From contig MU831854.1 in assembly GCA_029204225.1 (NCBI GenBank), forward strand, positions 36,348-100,347: a stretch of 64,000 nucleotides of DNA, given 5' to 3'. Positions within the stretch are counted from its first letter, which is position 1. The number at the start of each line of letters is the position of its first letter. Positions 1-13,218 of this stretch are shown piece after piece. The position numbers and the translations under genes are program-made. The stretch comes from Diphasiastrum complanatum (Eukaryota; Streptophyta; Lycopodiopsida; Lycopodiales; Lycopodiaceae). The notes under the pieces were generated by a model that did no database searches, was not told the DNA's origin, and saw only the letters and a list, made by a program, of their open reading frames with translations.

Positions 1-689
1 GGTCTACATAGGCCAAATGCCTCCTTGCTAATTGTGGATTGTGCAACGGACAATCTCGGCATGGATGGTTAACTACGCATTGTGAACATGAGAGATCAAA
101 TGTTGATGGATCCCCTTGATGTGGACATTTGACTCAATGATATTCTCCTCCGCATCCATAACATCTTACCGAGTGCAATACACCATCGCCTCTAAGTTGA
201 TAGTCATACACTGGTAATAGATTCCCCTTAGGATCTTCCACAAAATAGACTGGGAGGTTATTGTGGTCCTCCATTGAGTTCGATGACATGCAAGATGATA
301 TAACCAAAACTTCGACCTTGCCACTATTTGTTGAAGAAACTCGTGATTGAGGTGGATCAATTTGACATCTATCCTTTTGGTGAGCTCCTTGTTGGCTTAA
401 TTATGCTTGTGACCTCTGAACCACTAGATCTCCTTAAGATCCAATCTACTTGAATGATCTCTGGTTAGAAAGAGAAATACACTACCAAATTCACCAATGT
501 AGAAAAATCAGCATCTACACACAATTTGAGATGTAAACACCAATAGAACTTGATCAAACTTGAATGAAATGAAAAAGTACTATTGTTGTCTGTACAAAAC
601 TAGCAAGCTACTGTATTTCACACGTGTGGATCCAAAAATAACAAATATAGATCATTCTACACATGGAATTGCAAGCAATCACCAAGATA
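1..689. other. Unassigned AT-rich sequence at window start
   Basis: No gene, domain or repeat boundary is recognised here. A short minus-strand open stretch (166-360) gives a protein with no motif I know. The segment may be flank or outer sequence of the decayed copia element that follows, but nothing visible proves that. Confidence 0.4.
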
Positions 690-1027
690 GTGCACCAATT
701 GATAGTAGAACCCAAGAGAACCATGTATAAGCATGAAATGAGATAGAGAAGAGAGAAGATTGCTCTCTCCATGAGTTACATCCTTTTATAACAGGTCCAA
801 ACCCTATTTGGCCACTTGGCTTTCCCACTAGAATGCTAACCCTACTAATTTTGGGTCTAGATTCAATGTACCCAAACTTTCCCACACTTTCAAAAAGTGT
901 TTATTCAAATGAAATTTAGACTAATGAACTTTGAAAAGTCAACCTCTAAGTCTAAACAAGTTGTGGCCTCCACATGCCAAATATGAAAATATAGCTAAAT
1001 TTGATGAAACTAGTTGAATCTTTCACA
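690..1027 (-). repeat. Possible copia 3' LTR (decayed)
   Basis: On the minus strand the RNase H remnant stops at about 1029 and is followed by a purine-rich stretch (AAAGAGTGAG) and then TGTGAAAGATTC, the usual arrangement of polypurine tract and LTR start. Further along the minus strand (around 785-795) there is a TATA-like GTTATAAAAGG, as expected in a U3 region. The far end near 690-705 is a guess, because no second LTR copy is present in the window to define it. Confidence 0.3.
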
Positions 1028-1028
1028 C

Positions 1029-2420
1029 TCACTCTTTAACTACTTTTAGCATAGACTTTGATAACAGTCCAAGTGAAGTCCTATGCTTCATGAACAAGTC
1101 TTTTTCCAATGCTTTGGTGAAGATATCAGCTACACATTCCTTTGAAGACACATGTTGAAGCTCCACCTCTTTTACAATGACTCGCTCCCTCACAAAATGA
1201 TATTGTATCTCAATATGCTTGCTCCTAGCATGAAAGATAGGATTGAATGCCATTCTTTGGGCTGATTAATTGTCACAAAAGATGATTGGGCTCTTTGAAA
1301 AATCCATCAAGTGAAGATCCTTGATCATCCTCTTGATCCATACCATCTCCTTTGTGCAATGTATAAGAGCTTTGTACTCGGCCTCACTAGATGACAATGA
1401 GATAGTGGCTTGTTTCTTTGACATCCATGATATAGCTCCATCACCTATGAAAATACAATAAGCACTAATGGATTCCTATCCATTACATCTCCAGCATAGT
1501 CCGAATCTGAAAATCCAAAAAGATTAGGTGATGATCCCTCATACAATATGCCAAAATCTCGAGTTCCAATGATGTACCTCAAAACTTGCTTTCCTAGCTC
1601 CCAATGCTCCTAGCATAGTTTTTGACAATAGAACTTTGATCCATCACAAGAATGATCTTCTTCCTGAGAATAGACTTTCTTTCAATGATCGTGTAATGCT
1701 CAAAATAGAAACAACCATAATTGATATAGAGAATAGTGTCCACTTGGGATGCTTCACTATTTCTTACATCAATTTTACATGTCAAAATATGACTAGAACA
1801 TGAAGAATCAAATAGAATGTAAATGAAATCATTCCACCATGCTTCCAACTTTGAACTCTCTGGAAAAATACAGCAAACAAACAATATATGTGAGTGATCA
1901 ACTTTTGCTTGCATGTCTCCTCCTCCTTTCTCCTTTGTTGCCATGTATTCACCATGATACTCCATGAATGATTCTCCACCAAAGCTATAAATTTCTTGAA
2001 GTGAGCCAATGCATCAGATTTATTCTTCAAGAAGTAGATCCATGTCCTTCTAGAGTAGTTGTCAATAAATGTCATGAAGTAGTAGGCTCCACTCAATGAC
2101 ATGGTCTTCATTGGGCCACACGAGTCACTATGGATGACCTCAAGTGGCTTCTTTGCTCTAGCGACACCCCCCTTTTTAAATTTCTTTCTATGATGCTTCC
2201 CCATCACGCATCCTTCACAAATGGAATGTTGTTCGTCCTGCATTGTAGGTAATCCACTCACCATCTTTAGCTTGGCCATCAAGCGCAAGCTTCCGTAGTT
2301 TAGATGATCCATCCTTTGATACCACAATTCTGATTGTGATGCTATTGATGAAGCTAAATCACACCTACAACTGGATCCCATGAAGGTCCTCAAAAGTGGG
2401 CAATCTCTCTTTGGAATCAA
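1029..2420 (-). mobile_element. Decayed Ty1/copia pol remnant (integrase and RNase H)
   Basis: Read on the minus strand, 2420 to about 1975 encodes a GAG-pre-integrase zinc region (LWYQRMDHLNYGSL, then CEGCVMGKHHRKKF) and the start of an integrase core with its first catalytic Asp in EVIHSDSCGPM. About 1030-1600 encodes the RNase H end of pol with SDSDYAGD, SSSEAEY and CDN, then the typical KHIEIQYHFVRE and DIFTKAL motifs. Frame changes and stops interrupt it, including one right after CDN, and the segment between (about 1600-1970) does not read as pol. The second integrase Asp, the Glu and the whole reverse transcriptase are missing. It is a dead copy. Confidence 0.85.
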
Positions 2421-3072
2421 TACTGCTCTTTACCTGACGATGTACACACTTACAAGGTCCTTCTTGGTACACCCTGGCTATAGATGGTAGAGGTGGTTCA
2501 AGATTGGAAACGAAGTAAAATTACCTTTGGCAATAATGATAAGAGAGTCACTGTTGACTCAATAGGCCAAGTAAAGCCAGCCCGCACAATCTCCATTTGT
2601 GTTCGCCCACTGTTGTAGTAGTGCACACACTGAGGGAATATGTCGATCACCAATAGTAGGATCATTCTGATCTGATTGTTTGACCCATCCACTAATCAGC
2701 TTCATCAGAGGCAAGACCCAAAGCAGACGACGTTGCAATCTCCCAATGAAAGCTAAAGGATAGCAAGGCTTTCGCGCTGATCATCCTCAACATTTCAAAC
2801 ACACAAATCGGCCATGTGTCTGAAGCTGAAAAAGGCAAAAGGGACGAAGGTGTCTTAAAATGATTTCTAACATATTCTGGCCACTTGGCCAGGCCAGTGT
2901 GTCATGTTTTTTGCTAAGGAGCGAAAAAGATGACCTTAAAATGTTTTCTAAGGCATAAATAATCTCAAAGGGAAAAAATGTGAAGGCCTAAAAATATGTT
3001 GTTGGCCTTCGATTTTTCAGGATGCTCATTACTTGAACGATTTGTTTAAGACTGAGCATAAGAAATCTAACA
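2421..3072. other. Spacer between two copia remnants; right end probably LTR
   Basis: No coding signal is seen. On the minus strand position 3072 begins TGTTAGATTTCT directly after a CTTAAGAGAGAG polypurine tract, so the right part is very probably the 3' LTR of the element at 3073-4540. Its other end cannot be set because no matching LTR is present. The left part (about 2421-2700) could be the outer sequence of either element. Confidence 0.4.
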
Positions 3073-4540
3073 CTCTCTCTTAAGGTGGATCCTGAAAAAC
3101 TTTGATCTTCAGATTTAACATATCATTAAATTTGAGATGTTGCTCCTTTGATAGAGCCTTTGTGAAGTAATCTGCTGCCATGTAATTTGTTCTGCAGAAA
3201 ATCAATACTACTTCCTTATTTTGCACTTTCTCTCTAAGGTAGTGATACTTTATTTCTATATGTTTGCTTCGAGAGTGAAATCTCGGATTGAGAGATAGCG
3301 CTATTGTGCTTTGATTGTCACAATAGATTGTTGTAGGAAGTGGTTGTGCAAGATTGAGGTCTGCAAGCAGTTGCTTGAGCCAAATCGCCTCTTTTTCCAT
3401 GAGATTGGGCCTTGGTTGTATAAAAATACAAACCCAAAAGTTGATTTTCTGGTGTCGACATCTCCTGCCCAATCCGCATCTGTGTAGGATTCAAGGATGT
3501 TGGCAGTTTGGTTGTCTCCATAGCAGATGTTGAGAGTTGTTGTTGCTTGAATGTACTTCATGACCTTTGTTAGCACTTTCTAATGAGCTATGCCTGGATT
3601 TGATAGGAACTGGCTGAGTGTACTGATCGAATATGCAAGGTCTGGTCACGCGCAGATCATTGCGTACATCAATGAGCTGATGATGGATTGAAACGGGTAG
3701 TGCTTCATCTCCTCCTTTTTTGCCTCAGTTTGAGGAGACTGTTCCTTCGTTCAGTGTTGTACTTTGCCTTGAATATCCATTTGCATGGAATTGGTTTTTG
3801 GTCCTTTGATAGCTCAGTGAGTGTCCATGTTTGATTCTCCATAAGAGATTCGAATTCGGTGTCCATTGCTGCTTTCCACTAGTCAGCATCAGGAGTAGAC
3901 ATCGCCTCAACAACTGTGTTTGGTTCCTGCATGAAGTAGCAGACTGGATCATCCATAAATCTGGATGGAGGCTATCTGGACCTATTCGACCTTCTGGGTT
4001 GAACTTCGGTCATCTGATGTGGGCGGATTCGTTGAGGTTCTGACTCATTGTTTGAGTCAGCGTCAAGATTCTGCAGTTGATTCTCTAGATTGGAATTGAC
4101 TGGTTGCTTGATTCGTGAGTCGGAATTATCAACATCGTTCCCTTTATGGTCGAGGAACTAGTCTTCCACGAAAATGACATCTTTACTGGTGAATGCCTTC
4201 TCGGTATCCAAATTGTAGAGCTTGTATGCCTTGTGATTTGGGGAATAGCCGATGAAAATCGTTTTCCTACTCTTGTCATCTAGCTTTCTTCTTAGATCCT
4301 CAGGGATGTGAGCAAAAGTGATGCATCCAAACACTCGAATATATTTGAGTGATGGTTTTGATCATGTCCACACCTCATAAGGTGTCTTGTCTTTCAGGGC
4401 TTTGGTGATGGATCGATTCTGCAAATAGGCGGCTGTAGTAACAGCTTCTGCCCATAATGTATTTGGAAGAGAGACATGGGCCAATATGCTCTTGGCACTT
4501 TTGATGAGAGGGAGACAACACGACTATCAAAGAAGATGGT
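3073..4540 (-). mobile_element. Decayed Ty1/copia pol remnant (integrase end, RT start, RNase H)
   Basis: On the minus strand from about 4540 the sequence reads as the C-terminal part of integrase (LWAEAVTTAAYLQNRS, KTPYEVW, VFGCITFAHIPEDLRRKLD, IFIGYSPNHKAYKLYN). A basic linker and the very start of the copia reverse transcriptase follow (WKAAMDTEFESL, NQTWTL, KWIFKVQYN, about 3780-3895). The frame then jumps directly to the C-terminal end of RT and RNase H (SYTDADWAGD, IYCDNQSTIAL, KHIEIKYHYLRE, DYFTKALS), so most of the RT core including the YVDD catalytic box is deleted. Pol ends with KIKVFQDPP at 3083 next to a polypurine tract. Several frameshifts and stops show that it is inactive. Confidence 0.88.
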
Positions 4541-7500
4541 GTTGCTTAAAATTTAGGTTTTTCTAGTAAGATCAATCTCTTGTCAGAAAAATACCTAATA
4601 ATAGTCCATACAAATATTAAAATAATGCCAATTACTCTATGGCAATGGAGACTACAAGTTAAACTTGGTTTGTTAAACAACCCAAGCTTGGATTTTGCAT
4701 CAAGCTAAAGAAAATACAAATCAAGGTTGATAAATTTATTGCATTGTGAATGGATAGTCCTAGACAAGCTCAAATATCCAATAACTTGGGAGAACGACAA
4801 GAGTTGGATGTCTTCATGCATTGTTGAGTAAGATAGTTGAGTAAGATAGTTGAGTATCATCTCTCTTGAGCACTCAACTATTTTTCATCATTTGGCTTGA
4901 CATTACTTGATATATGAATCAACACTTGTTTTGGAGTGGATGCAGATGATGTCAAGGGTGGTCACTTTATCTTCAAATGCAAGGGTTTGGTTTTTGTCCC
5001 TTGTCACAAATACATGAATCTGCATTTTAATCTTTTAGACTGGGCATGCATAGGCGCATATATTATACTTATATATAAGCTTGAAAATATTAACTCCACA
5101 CACCCAAATCAACACATCTTGATTTGGTAGTATTATTAATCTATGGTGTTATTACCTCCCAAGATTTCACAAGTTTGAGGGTAGAGTGTTTGGCAGGCCT
5201 TACCATGCTCAATTGGATGGAAGCCTAACCTTTATGGAGTTTCTTGTGGAATTGTTGTATAGAAAGATAAATTTGCCTTTATCCCTTTGTTGTATGTGGC
5301 CCCACTATTTGCACATGCACACAATTTTTACATGTCACATTATCACTACCACCTAATGCTTGCACTTCCATTCTGGTCTAAAAAAGCACTTATTTGATTG
5401 AAACAAAATATTCCAACTAGCAAATAGCGTATGCCACAATATCTTCTCATTCTCTAGAAGTAGTCATGTTAAAGTATCAACACCAATGCCAACTATTTTT
5501 AGGTTTCACTTAGTACTATGCCAAAAGTTCAAATTTTTATCCACACATTCATATTCTTTCTCTTTCAAAATAAACTGATGTATTGTGCACTAGTGAATCT
5601 CGAGTTTCATATCTCAAACATGGATGATCTTTGTTTGACTTCGCTACAATAGAATCTAGGTTTTTACTCCATACGAGAACCTTCTAGACATATTTGATTG
5701 CTAGTGGTACGATCAGGCCTTAATGACTACAATCCCAACTTACATGTCAATATAGGGCCTAAACATGAACATGTAACCATAGTCTATATCTAAACAAATC
5801 ATATACACCATTGAATTAAAGGTGACAACATAGTTGCCACAGGGACAATTAACGCACATAATCACCATTAAATTGAAGCTAAGATCAAGAAACCATTGTC
5901 ATTTTACATATGGAAAAACTTCATAATTCTAAAAGTCAAAGGCCATAGATCTAGATGTTTATATATTTTTGTTTGAGCCTTGAACGCTTCACTTGAAAAC
6001 CAATGCATTATCTAATTGACCTACCTAGCGAGACATTCCATTTTTGAATATTTGAGATGTTGACTTTTTTTTTGGGCAACAAAGGAATCATAAGTAATAA
6101 TAGTCATATGACTCTTTACATGACAAACTAGATTTCACATTACATATGAACTTTAAAGGGTATCACTTAATAATGTCACATCAAATCTTCTAAAAAAAAA
6201 ACTCATTATGCACCTTAGCTACAAGGTGGAGTGCCACAAACTATGCTCATTTTTAGGTGTCTTGGCTTTGTCCTATTGTACACTCATATTATATGTTCAT
6301 AGATGTTTTTATCACCTCTACATTGCTTGTCAAAGTGTAGGCATCTAGTAAGAAAGCCAACTCTCCCATCCTAGGTTAGCTAGGCAAGAGTGTTATTTGT
6401 AGCAACAGAGACTCGGGTTTAAGTCTCATTTGTACATGGAAAAAGGACATTTAGGACCCCATAGGTTCAATATTGCCTTGGCCTACAATATGGAAGTAGA
6501 ATGTAAATATTGTACAAAATGATGCTATTGCAAAAGCATTATTGTTGTAATTGTAAAAAGTAAAATCAATAAATATAAAATGCTAGTGAAGGATGTTACC
6601 ATCACAATTATTTGACATCCATGCTACACTCGTACTTTGTACCAAAAACAAATCACTTTAACATATGAAGAACTACTTTTAGAATTCCATATGACCACAC
6701 TTTTTTACATAGCTAATAGATTTAGATATTGACATTGGTGGGACATACAATGTGTTGAATGAATAATGTCAAGGTTGTAAATCTGATTGTGAGATTTCAA
6801 CTTAATTTTACTCAATATATGAGTCCAATGATTGTTATGAGCCTATTTTTAACTTATCAATTTGCTATTTATTTTGAAGTGCCTCATAATCAAAGTCAAA
6901 TTCAAGTAATGGTGTTGAGATTTGAAAGTCTTTGCTTTTATCAATATGCTATTTGATTTGAGGTGCCTCATGTGCCTCATAATAAGAGTCAAAATCAACT
7001 TATGGTGTCGAGATTTCAAAGTATTTGTGAAAGTTTTTTTGATGTAAAGTTTATTTGCAATTATGTTGGATAGGTCATGAATTGAATGTGATGAGTGGTG
7101 GTTGAAAGAACAACACTAGAGCAAGTAGGATTGCAAAAAATATTGGATTGACGGCCCATAAAGGGATTAAGCATCAAATGATAGTTTAGATTCAAAAAGT
7201 AAGTCTTTAGATGCAATGTCTATAAGTGAATATATTCAAACTAAAATCTAAACAATCAAGATGCTAAAACACGAGCCAAAGCTCAAATATCGGTTATGAA
7301 CTCATATCCTTTTATCGTCAAACACAAAGGCTCTTAGACCGTTAGCTCAATGGCCTCCTTGAACTTCTTCGTGATTCAAGTTGGAAGAGGATTCCACTTT
7401 CACTTTTTTTAAGTGATTAATGACAATAAAAGAAAAGGTGGAAGCATTGGACCTAGACCTATGATGTCAAGGGACAAGAGGAAAAGTGGGGAAAAACTTG

Positions 7501-10500
7501 ACCTTCAAATGGTAGAGTTGGGGGTGGATGCATTTTCAATAGGTTAAGACAAAATATTATAGATAGAGGCATAGTTCTAGGTGGAACAAGTACAAAATCT
7601 CAAGCATATATTAAGAAAGTTTCTTAGATTGAAGAAACAATAAGAGTAGATTTCAAAGAGGTCTAATGTCAAAAATAAATTTACATTCTCACTATGCACT
7701 ACAAAATAGTTCAGTTTGAGGTTAGAGCTTTCTTGGAAAAAAGCTGAAAGGGGTTTTACTGTTAGTTGTGTATTCACAAAAGTTAAAAGAAATACATGCA
7801 TTGTGAATGTGTTTTACTTTTCTATGTTATTTTTGGATAGACATGCTAAATTGGCTCTCATCTAAAGTATTTGCAGAAGCATGGAGTAATGCATTCATAA
7901 GAATTGTTCTGAATATTCACAATGCTAGGTATTGATACATATGGATATTTAATAACACCACCTATAATTTAGAAAATGTTGCCCACTTTTTTGACTCTTG
8001 TATCGAAGTATGCTCATTAATTATTTCAAGACATTTAAAGGATCAATTGTCTTGTTTAACAACGTTAAAAAGTTTCAACCTTTTTCTTATGCTTTCATAT
8101 TCTGGAGAGTGAGAGATGAGCCATCATACTCTATATAATCTAGGAAAGAAAATGGAACCATATCTTGCCAAAAAGTGAATTCCAGGAGCCTATCTAGTTT
8201 ACTTTAGGTTTAAAAATTATGTTTATTTATCGTTACATGCTACTTTCAAGTAATCGATGATAAAAAATCAAATACCTTTGAAGAAATGAATTAGAGGAAT
8301 CTTTTATCCTACAATAAATAATGGCTAATATTAATTCATAAAAAAAAAAAAAAAAAAACCCCAAACTTGATTGTCTAGGTAAGGATCTCTACAATGTAGT
8401 TTGGAGTCATGTCACATATTACATATGGAACCTTACCAATTATGTTGTCTATGGAGCTAATTTTTCCATTTTCTCCCCCACACAAATTTTTTTCGTAGTT
8501 GAGAGCAAGGAAAATGGAAAATGTCAGACATAAGTTGTTTTTCTTTCAAGATGGGGTCATTAGATTTGTCATATGACATTACTTTAGCTTCGCTCTTCTT
8601 CTCTTTTTTTTTGGCTTATATTAACAAATTACATTTTCTTGTCAAGAAGACTTATTATTGCCATTCTTGTAAAAGAGGAGAAGACAATGAAATATCTTAT
8701 TCTTCATTGTCATGTCCTAGAGTAGAATCCACTCTACAATCAAGCTATATATCATGAACAAATATATGAAATTATATCTAACCATGTTATGTTTGCCTAC
8801 AAGTATTATTAGCTCAGCCTAGTCTTGCAATTTGAAAAATACCGATTCCCTCCAAAAGAAAGGGTTTTCATGCAGGAAAATGTTTCCCAAAATATTGGCA
8901 CACACATAAATTGTTATCCACTAAGAGAATAACATTTGATCTGAGTGGTCTCTTGTGATGCACGAAGGTGGAAGCTTTTATGGAGGAGGGAAAACAAATA
9001 CCAAAATTATTAAAATGCGTAGCTTGCTATATGCCACCAATGTGCACTACACATTTATCAAACAACTAAATGACAATCTTCATTTCTTGCTTAGCCACAC
9101 ATGTTGTATTGCTTTAAGAAAAAAAAATGATGTCAAAATAGAAATTGTAAAATTTGGGTCTCCTTGAAAAAAGACCAAGGGACTTCGCATGTCTTATGCA
9201 TCAACCTTCTAAATTGAGTTCAACATCTTGATGACAACATTAAGATAGAATAAGAGCACTCACAACCAATCACCTTTCTTCAAAGGAATGACACTGGCAA
9301 GACAACTAGAAACAAGGGATGCTTTGTCCCAACTGATGGGGGTAAGACGTAACATGAAGGACACATTTCTTCGGCCAATTGACTACTTCACATTATGGGA
9401 ACCTACATTAGCCCGTTAAACTATCAATGTAGCAACTAAATGGTCACTGACATTTTTCCTCGATTTTATCTACTAGTGAGTGACTCAAATACTCCAAACA
9501 AGTAGACAACTTATGATTGGAGATGTTGTTGGATAGATTGCATCGTGTGACACAAAAACGCCTTTTATCATGAAAATACATGCATTGAGAGCTTCTAAAG
9601 AACCTATTATACACATGGGACTCTAGGGCCACTTGTACCACAACAACACTCATGTAGCTTGTGGCGACATTACACACAATTTTTCAGAATTTTAATGAAT
9701 AGGGACAAAAGTTGATGGAAAACCAAATAATGCCTAGAATCTAGGTCACTAAAAGGTCCAATCAAAATAATAGATCTTCAAGATCGTTAAATGATATAGG
9801 TGATGTCACTCTTATTTTGATAAGAGTATTTGTAGATAGTGTGTTTTTGCAATGCAAATGTGCAAAACAATATTTTATGTCGCACACCGGACTGCCCAAC
9901 AAGTGTGCAAGAAGCATGCCAATGTTCTATTGGTGTCTATGGGACAAAGGGGCCATATCCTTGTAGATAGGAGACAAACTTGTCCCCATATAACATAGAG
10001 CTAGCACCCTAATTATGCCACAAAGGGGCAATTGGGCAATGCTTTTTGGACTAGAACAACTCCCTAGGCATGAAAACTTGCCTCTAGCACGTGAGTCTCT
10101 ACATCCCATAGCTAAGCACATTCTTGTGTCAACCATCAACATACAAAGCCAAGCTACCAACATCTCTCTAGCACTAAATTTTGGTGGTCATTCTCCTTCA
10201 ATAAGGATTCCATGGAGTAGATGCCTTTAGGCGTAGTCACACAAGACTTATAAAGTATTTAATGGGAGATGCTCAAAGAAGAATAGTTAACCAATTGAAT
10301 TTAATATTGCATGTTTTAAGACTCTACAAAGTTCTAGATGTCACACCCTATAATGAAAATTTATTGCATCGTGTTGGGGTAACTCAAGATGCGATGCACT
10401 TTCCCCACATATTCAATGTTCATTTTGAGGGCCGCCTTGGTATAATTCTCTGAAAGACAATAAAATATTATTGACTTGACTCTGAAAATAAGATTGGAAT

Positions 10501-11439
10501 AGCCTCATGGATATGAAACTTCAACTTACCACAGACTAATTTCAAAGAAACATAAATACATATTAAATACTAAACCTTTTATTGTTCACAAAACGAACTT
10601 GTAATTGACTTATAAATTCCCGCATACACCTTAATATGCCTATTTATATATAGATAAATTTTTTTTTATCAAAAAAAACAACCAAAACTATACTATTATG
10701 GACATGCATGTGTACGTGGGTGTCAACACACTTGTGATGGCTACCCCCCAATTGTTGATGAGGACACGAAAGAGAGTAATTGGTACGATTGAGCAAGAAG
10801 AGAAAACCTAAAAATGACACACTTCGCAAGGAGGCTGCTACTAGTCTAAACAATGATAGCTAGAAAGATATCTAGCATATCTTATGTAGTCGATGATAGA
10901 TATAGCGATATTATCCTCTGAGAAAAGTAGCATATTAAGTGCCAACAAGATTATTAAAAAATGTCTATGAAATGATGTAAGAAGTAGTTTTGATCATCTG
11001 ATTTCTTTTTTGGTACTCATTGTTTTTTCTCGAAAAATGTTGGTTTTCAATTAGCTATGATTGATGTGGTGGTGTAGCATGCTTGGGTCGGGCTTGCCAC
11101 CTAGTTGTGATCCACATGTGGGTTGATACCTAAGCCAAGACCTATCTAAAATTAAACAAAAGAAGAAATGCTAGTTTTGTCAAAGAGTAAATTGTTTGTG
11201 CTATAGTAGTAGTTGAGACTCGAGGCCATGCTCATTCAAGCATGTGCTACTTTGCCCAACTCTTCTCTTTATCCTTTGAGCAATTTACTTTTGTGAGAGC
11301 TATGTCCAAGTAAACGTTAACATTTTTTGAATACATGTGTGAGCATGAATATATATCAAGATCACTCGCTATTATTGGTAATGCTCCAGACAATGCACAT
11401 GCATGTATGGGTGATCAACTTAACACCACATATTGCCAC
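4541..11439. other. Intergenic AT-rich spacer without recognisable genes
   Basis: Open frames here are all short (under about 80 codons), uncorrelated between strands and without known motifs. A run of 19 A at 8340-8358 may be the tail of an old retroposed insert on the plus strand. A tRNA-like stretch at about 6368-6425 is discussed in the findings. Apart from these I see nothing that supports a gene, RNA or intact mobile element. Confidence 0.55.
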
Positions 11440-11840
11440 GTGGGAGAAAATCGAAAGTTTTGATACTTTCGTAGCGTGATAGACTTTTCCTAACAATTGG
11501 CGCACCGGCCAATATTGTCCCTATAACCAACACAGAGCCAACTCCCTTTGATGGTGGCGGCCCGTGATTGGCACTCCGAAATGCCTATATTCTAAGCCCC
11601 TATGAAACATGGGTTTGGGGGGGGGGGGGGGGGGGGCGACGTGTGGGAGAAAATTGAAAGTTTTGATACTTCCGTAGCGTGATAGACGTTTCCTAACAAT
11701 TGGCGCATCGGCCAATATCGTCCCTATAACCGACACAGAGCCAACTCCCTCTGATGCTGGCGGCCCGTGATTGGCACTCCGAAATGCCTGTATTCTAAGC
11801 CCCTATGAAAGATGGGTTTGGGGGTGGGGGGGCGGGGGGG
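11440..11840. repeat. Two-copy tandem duplication (period 203 bp) ending in G-runs
   Basis: GTGGGAGAAAATCGAAAGTT at 11440 recurs almost unchanged at 11643, and the match covers the whole unit, including the AATTGGCG..CGGCCAATAT palindromic part and GATTGGCACTCCGAAATGCC. Copy 1 ends in an uninterrupted run of 20 G (11617-11636). Copy 2 ends in an interrupted G-rich run (11820-11840). The block lies immediately upstream of the CT-rich leader of the NOT2-like gene, so it forms its presumed proximal promoter. Confidence 0.9.
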
Positions 11841-11904
11841 CGCTACCGGCCCCATTAGTCTAGTCCTCTAGTAGGCCGTGAAATCTGATCCGGACCAGGG
11901 AATG

Positions 11905-12060
11905 AGATCCTCCTCTTTCTGTCTCTCTGTCTCTCTCTTCTCTTTTCTCTCTTCTCTTTTCTGCTTACGCTCTGTCAAAGCCGCACCTCCTCATCTCTGT
12001 GTCTTCTTCCTCAGCTTTCTCCTCCTCTACTGCGCGCCTTTCTAAGCCATACGGCCCAAG
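11905..12060 (+). promoter_or_regulatory. CT-rich leader or start region of the NOT2-like gene
   Basis: A pyrimidine-rich stretch (TCTTTCTGTCTCTCTGTCTC and onwards, then TTCTCTTTTC repeats) with local GC increase follows the tandem duplication. Such Y-patch or CT-rich sequence is common around plant transcription starts and in 5' leaders. No clear TATA box is seen. The assignment to the downstream gene rests on position and strand only. Confidence 0.4.
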
Positions 12061-13218
12061 ATCAACCCCCCTCTGCTCGCATCTCACCTCCCAACCCTCG
12101 TGTGCCGCTGGAACGAGCTTTTTTGGCGCAGATTTGCGTAATATAGGCTTATTGTCTGTGCCTGCAGTGTAGATTTATCAGCCCGGAGCTCCCATTCGCC
12201 CTGATAATTAAGCGATTTTATTCACTGGAGCTTTATGCTTGTCTGTTTTGAGCAGAGGCAGTGTTTCTGACCCCCCCAAACAGAATATTTCCGATCATGG
12301 TAGTTCTGTTCCATGCAGCTGAGGATTTTTTGTACAAAAATGAGATTAGTGCTTGTTGATAATACTGTCAGCCGACTGTAGGAAGTAAGCAGCACATCGA
12401 GTGCAGTGCCGTTGCTGTTAGCAGGCAGAGCCTGAATGTGGGAGGCGAAGGACAAGCCAAGAGCGGCAAAAGGCGTAATCTGGTTGTGGAGGAGAGCTCA
12501 TCGGTTTCGAGGAAGCAGTGGACACAGCCCGCCAGTTAGCTGTACATAGCAACTACCCAATTATCTGGAGGGATGGCGAAATGCATGCTAAATAACACAT
12601 ATTAGGGCTTGTGGTATGTCTGCATGCATCCTTTTGTAGTATTAGGTTATCAAAGCTCCAAAAAATTACGAACATGCATCTATTATTGTCATATTTTCAT
12701 CTTTGGATCGTTTTTGCTATACCTAATGATTATTCCTGAACATCTGAAGGCTATTTTGTGTAGGCGATTATCATATGAGCAGTCGTAATAAGGCTATGCC
12801 TTCTCATATTATGGCTATTTTCCCATAATATGTCTGTATCTTCTCATAACATGCCTATTTTCTCATAGTATGCCTATATACCTTCTCATAATATGTCTAT
12901 TTTCTCTTCGATCAGGCAAAATGTTTGAAGAGCTGTACAGCAGTTGCAGAGCCTAGTTGATCAGATGCACGAAATTTTGTAGAACAACTAGTCGATCATG
13001 TACTTTCCTTTCCGCCATGATGCCAACTATAAAGAGGTCGAGGCCTATTTTCCTTTACACCTCTGTCATTCAACGGTGTCATGAGCTTTCATTTGGAATG
13101 AGATGATAGTGTTCTTTGTCTTGTAAGTCAGAACTCCCTGGTCATGTATAGACAAGGACGCTAGTTTGCTTTTTTGAGGTTCATTTCTCCTCCCTCACTA
13201 CTGAATTATGTGTCGCAG
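12061..13218 (+). other. Presumed 5' UTR and first intron region of the NOT2-like gene
   Basis: The first recovered coding exon starts at 13219 after a clear acceptor (TGTGTCGCAG) and has no initiating Met, so the start codon must lie in one or more exons within this stretch. I could not choose among several short ATG-led frames (for example at 12575, 12774 and 12922), because each meets a stop and none has a convincing donor in phase. A short AT-rich tandem repeat sits at about 12797-12905. Confidence 0.4.
12797..12905. repeat. Short imperfect tandem repeat
   Basis: About four to five imperfect copies of a unit like TTCTCATAATATGCCTATTT follow one another with a period of roughly 25 bp. They lie in the presumed first intron or leader of the NOT2-like gene. 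No coding role is likely. Confidence 0.7.

Noticed and set aside
1594-1965. 123-codon minus-strand frame between two copia pol pieces
   Set aside because: No copia motif, other known domain or coding bias is seen; it lies in a rearranged gap of a dead element.
7288-7352. GGTTATGAACTC and GTTAGCTCAATGG as B and A boxes of a tRNA-like gene
   Set aside because: The boxes are in the wrong order on the plus strand and do not pair into a tRNA fold.
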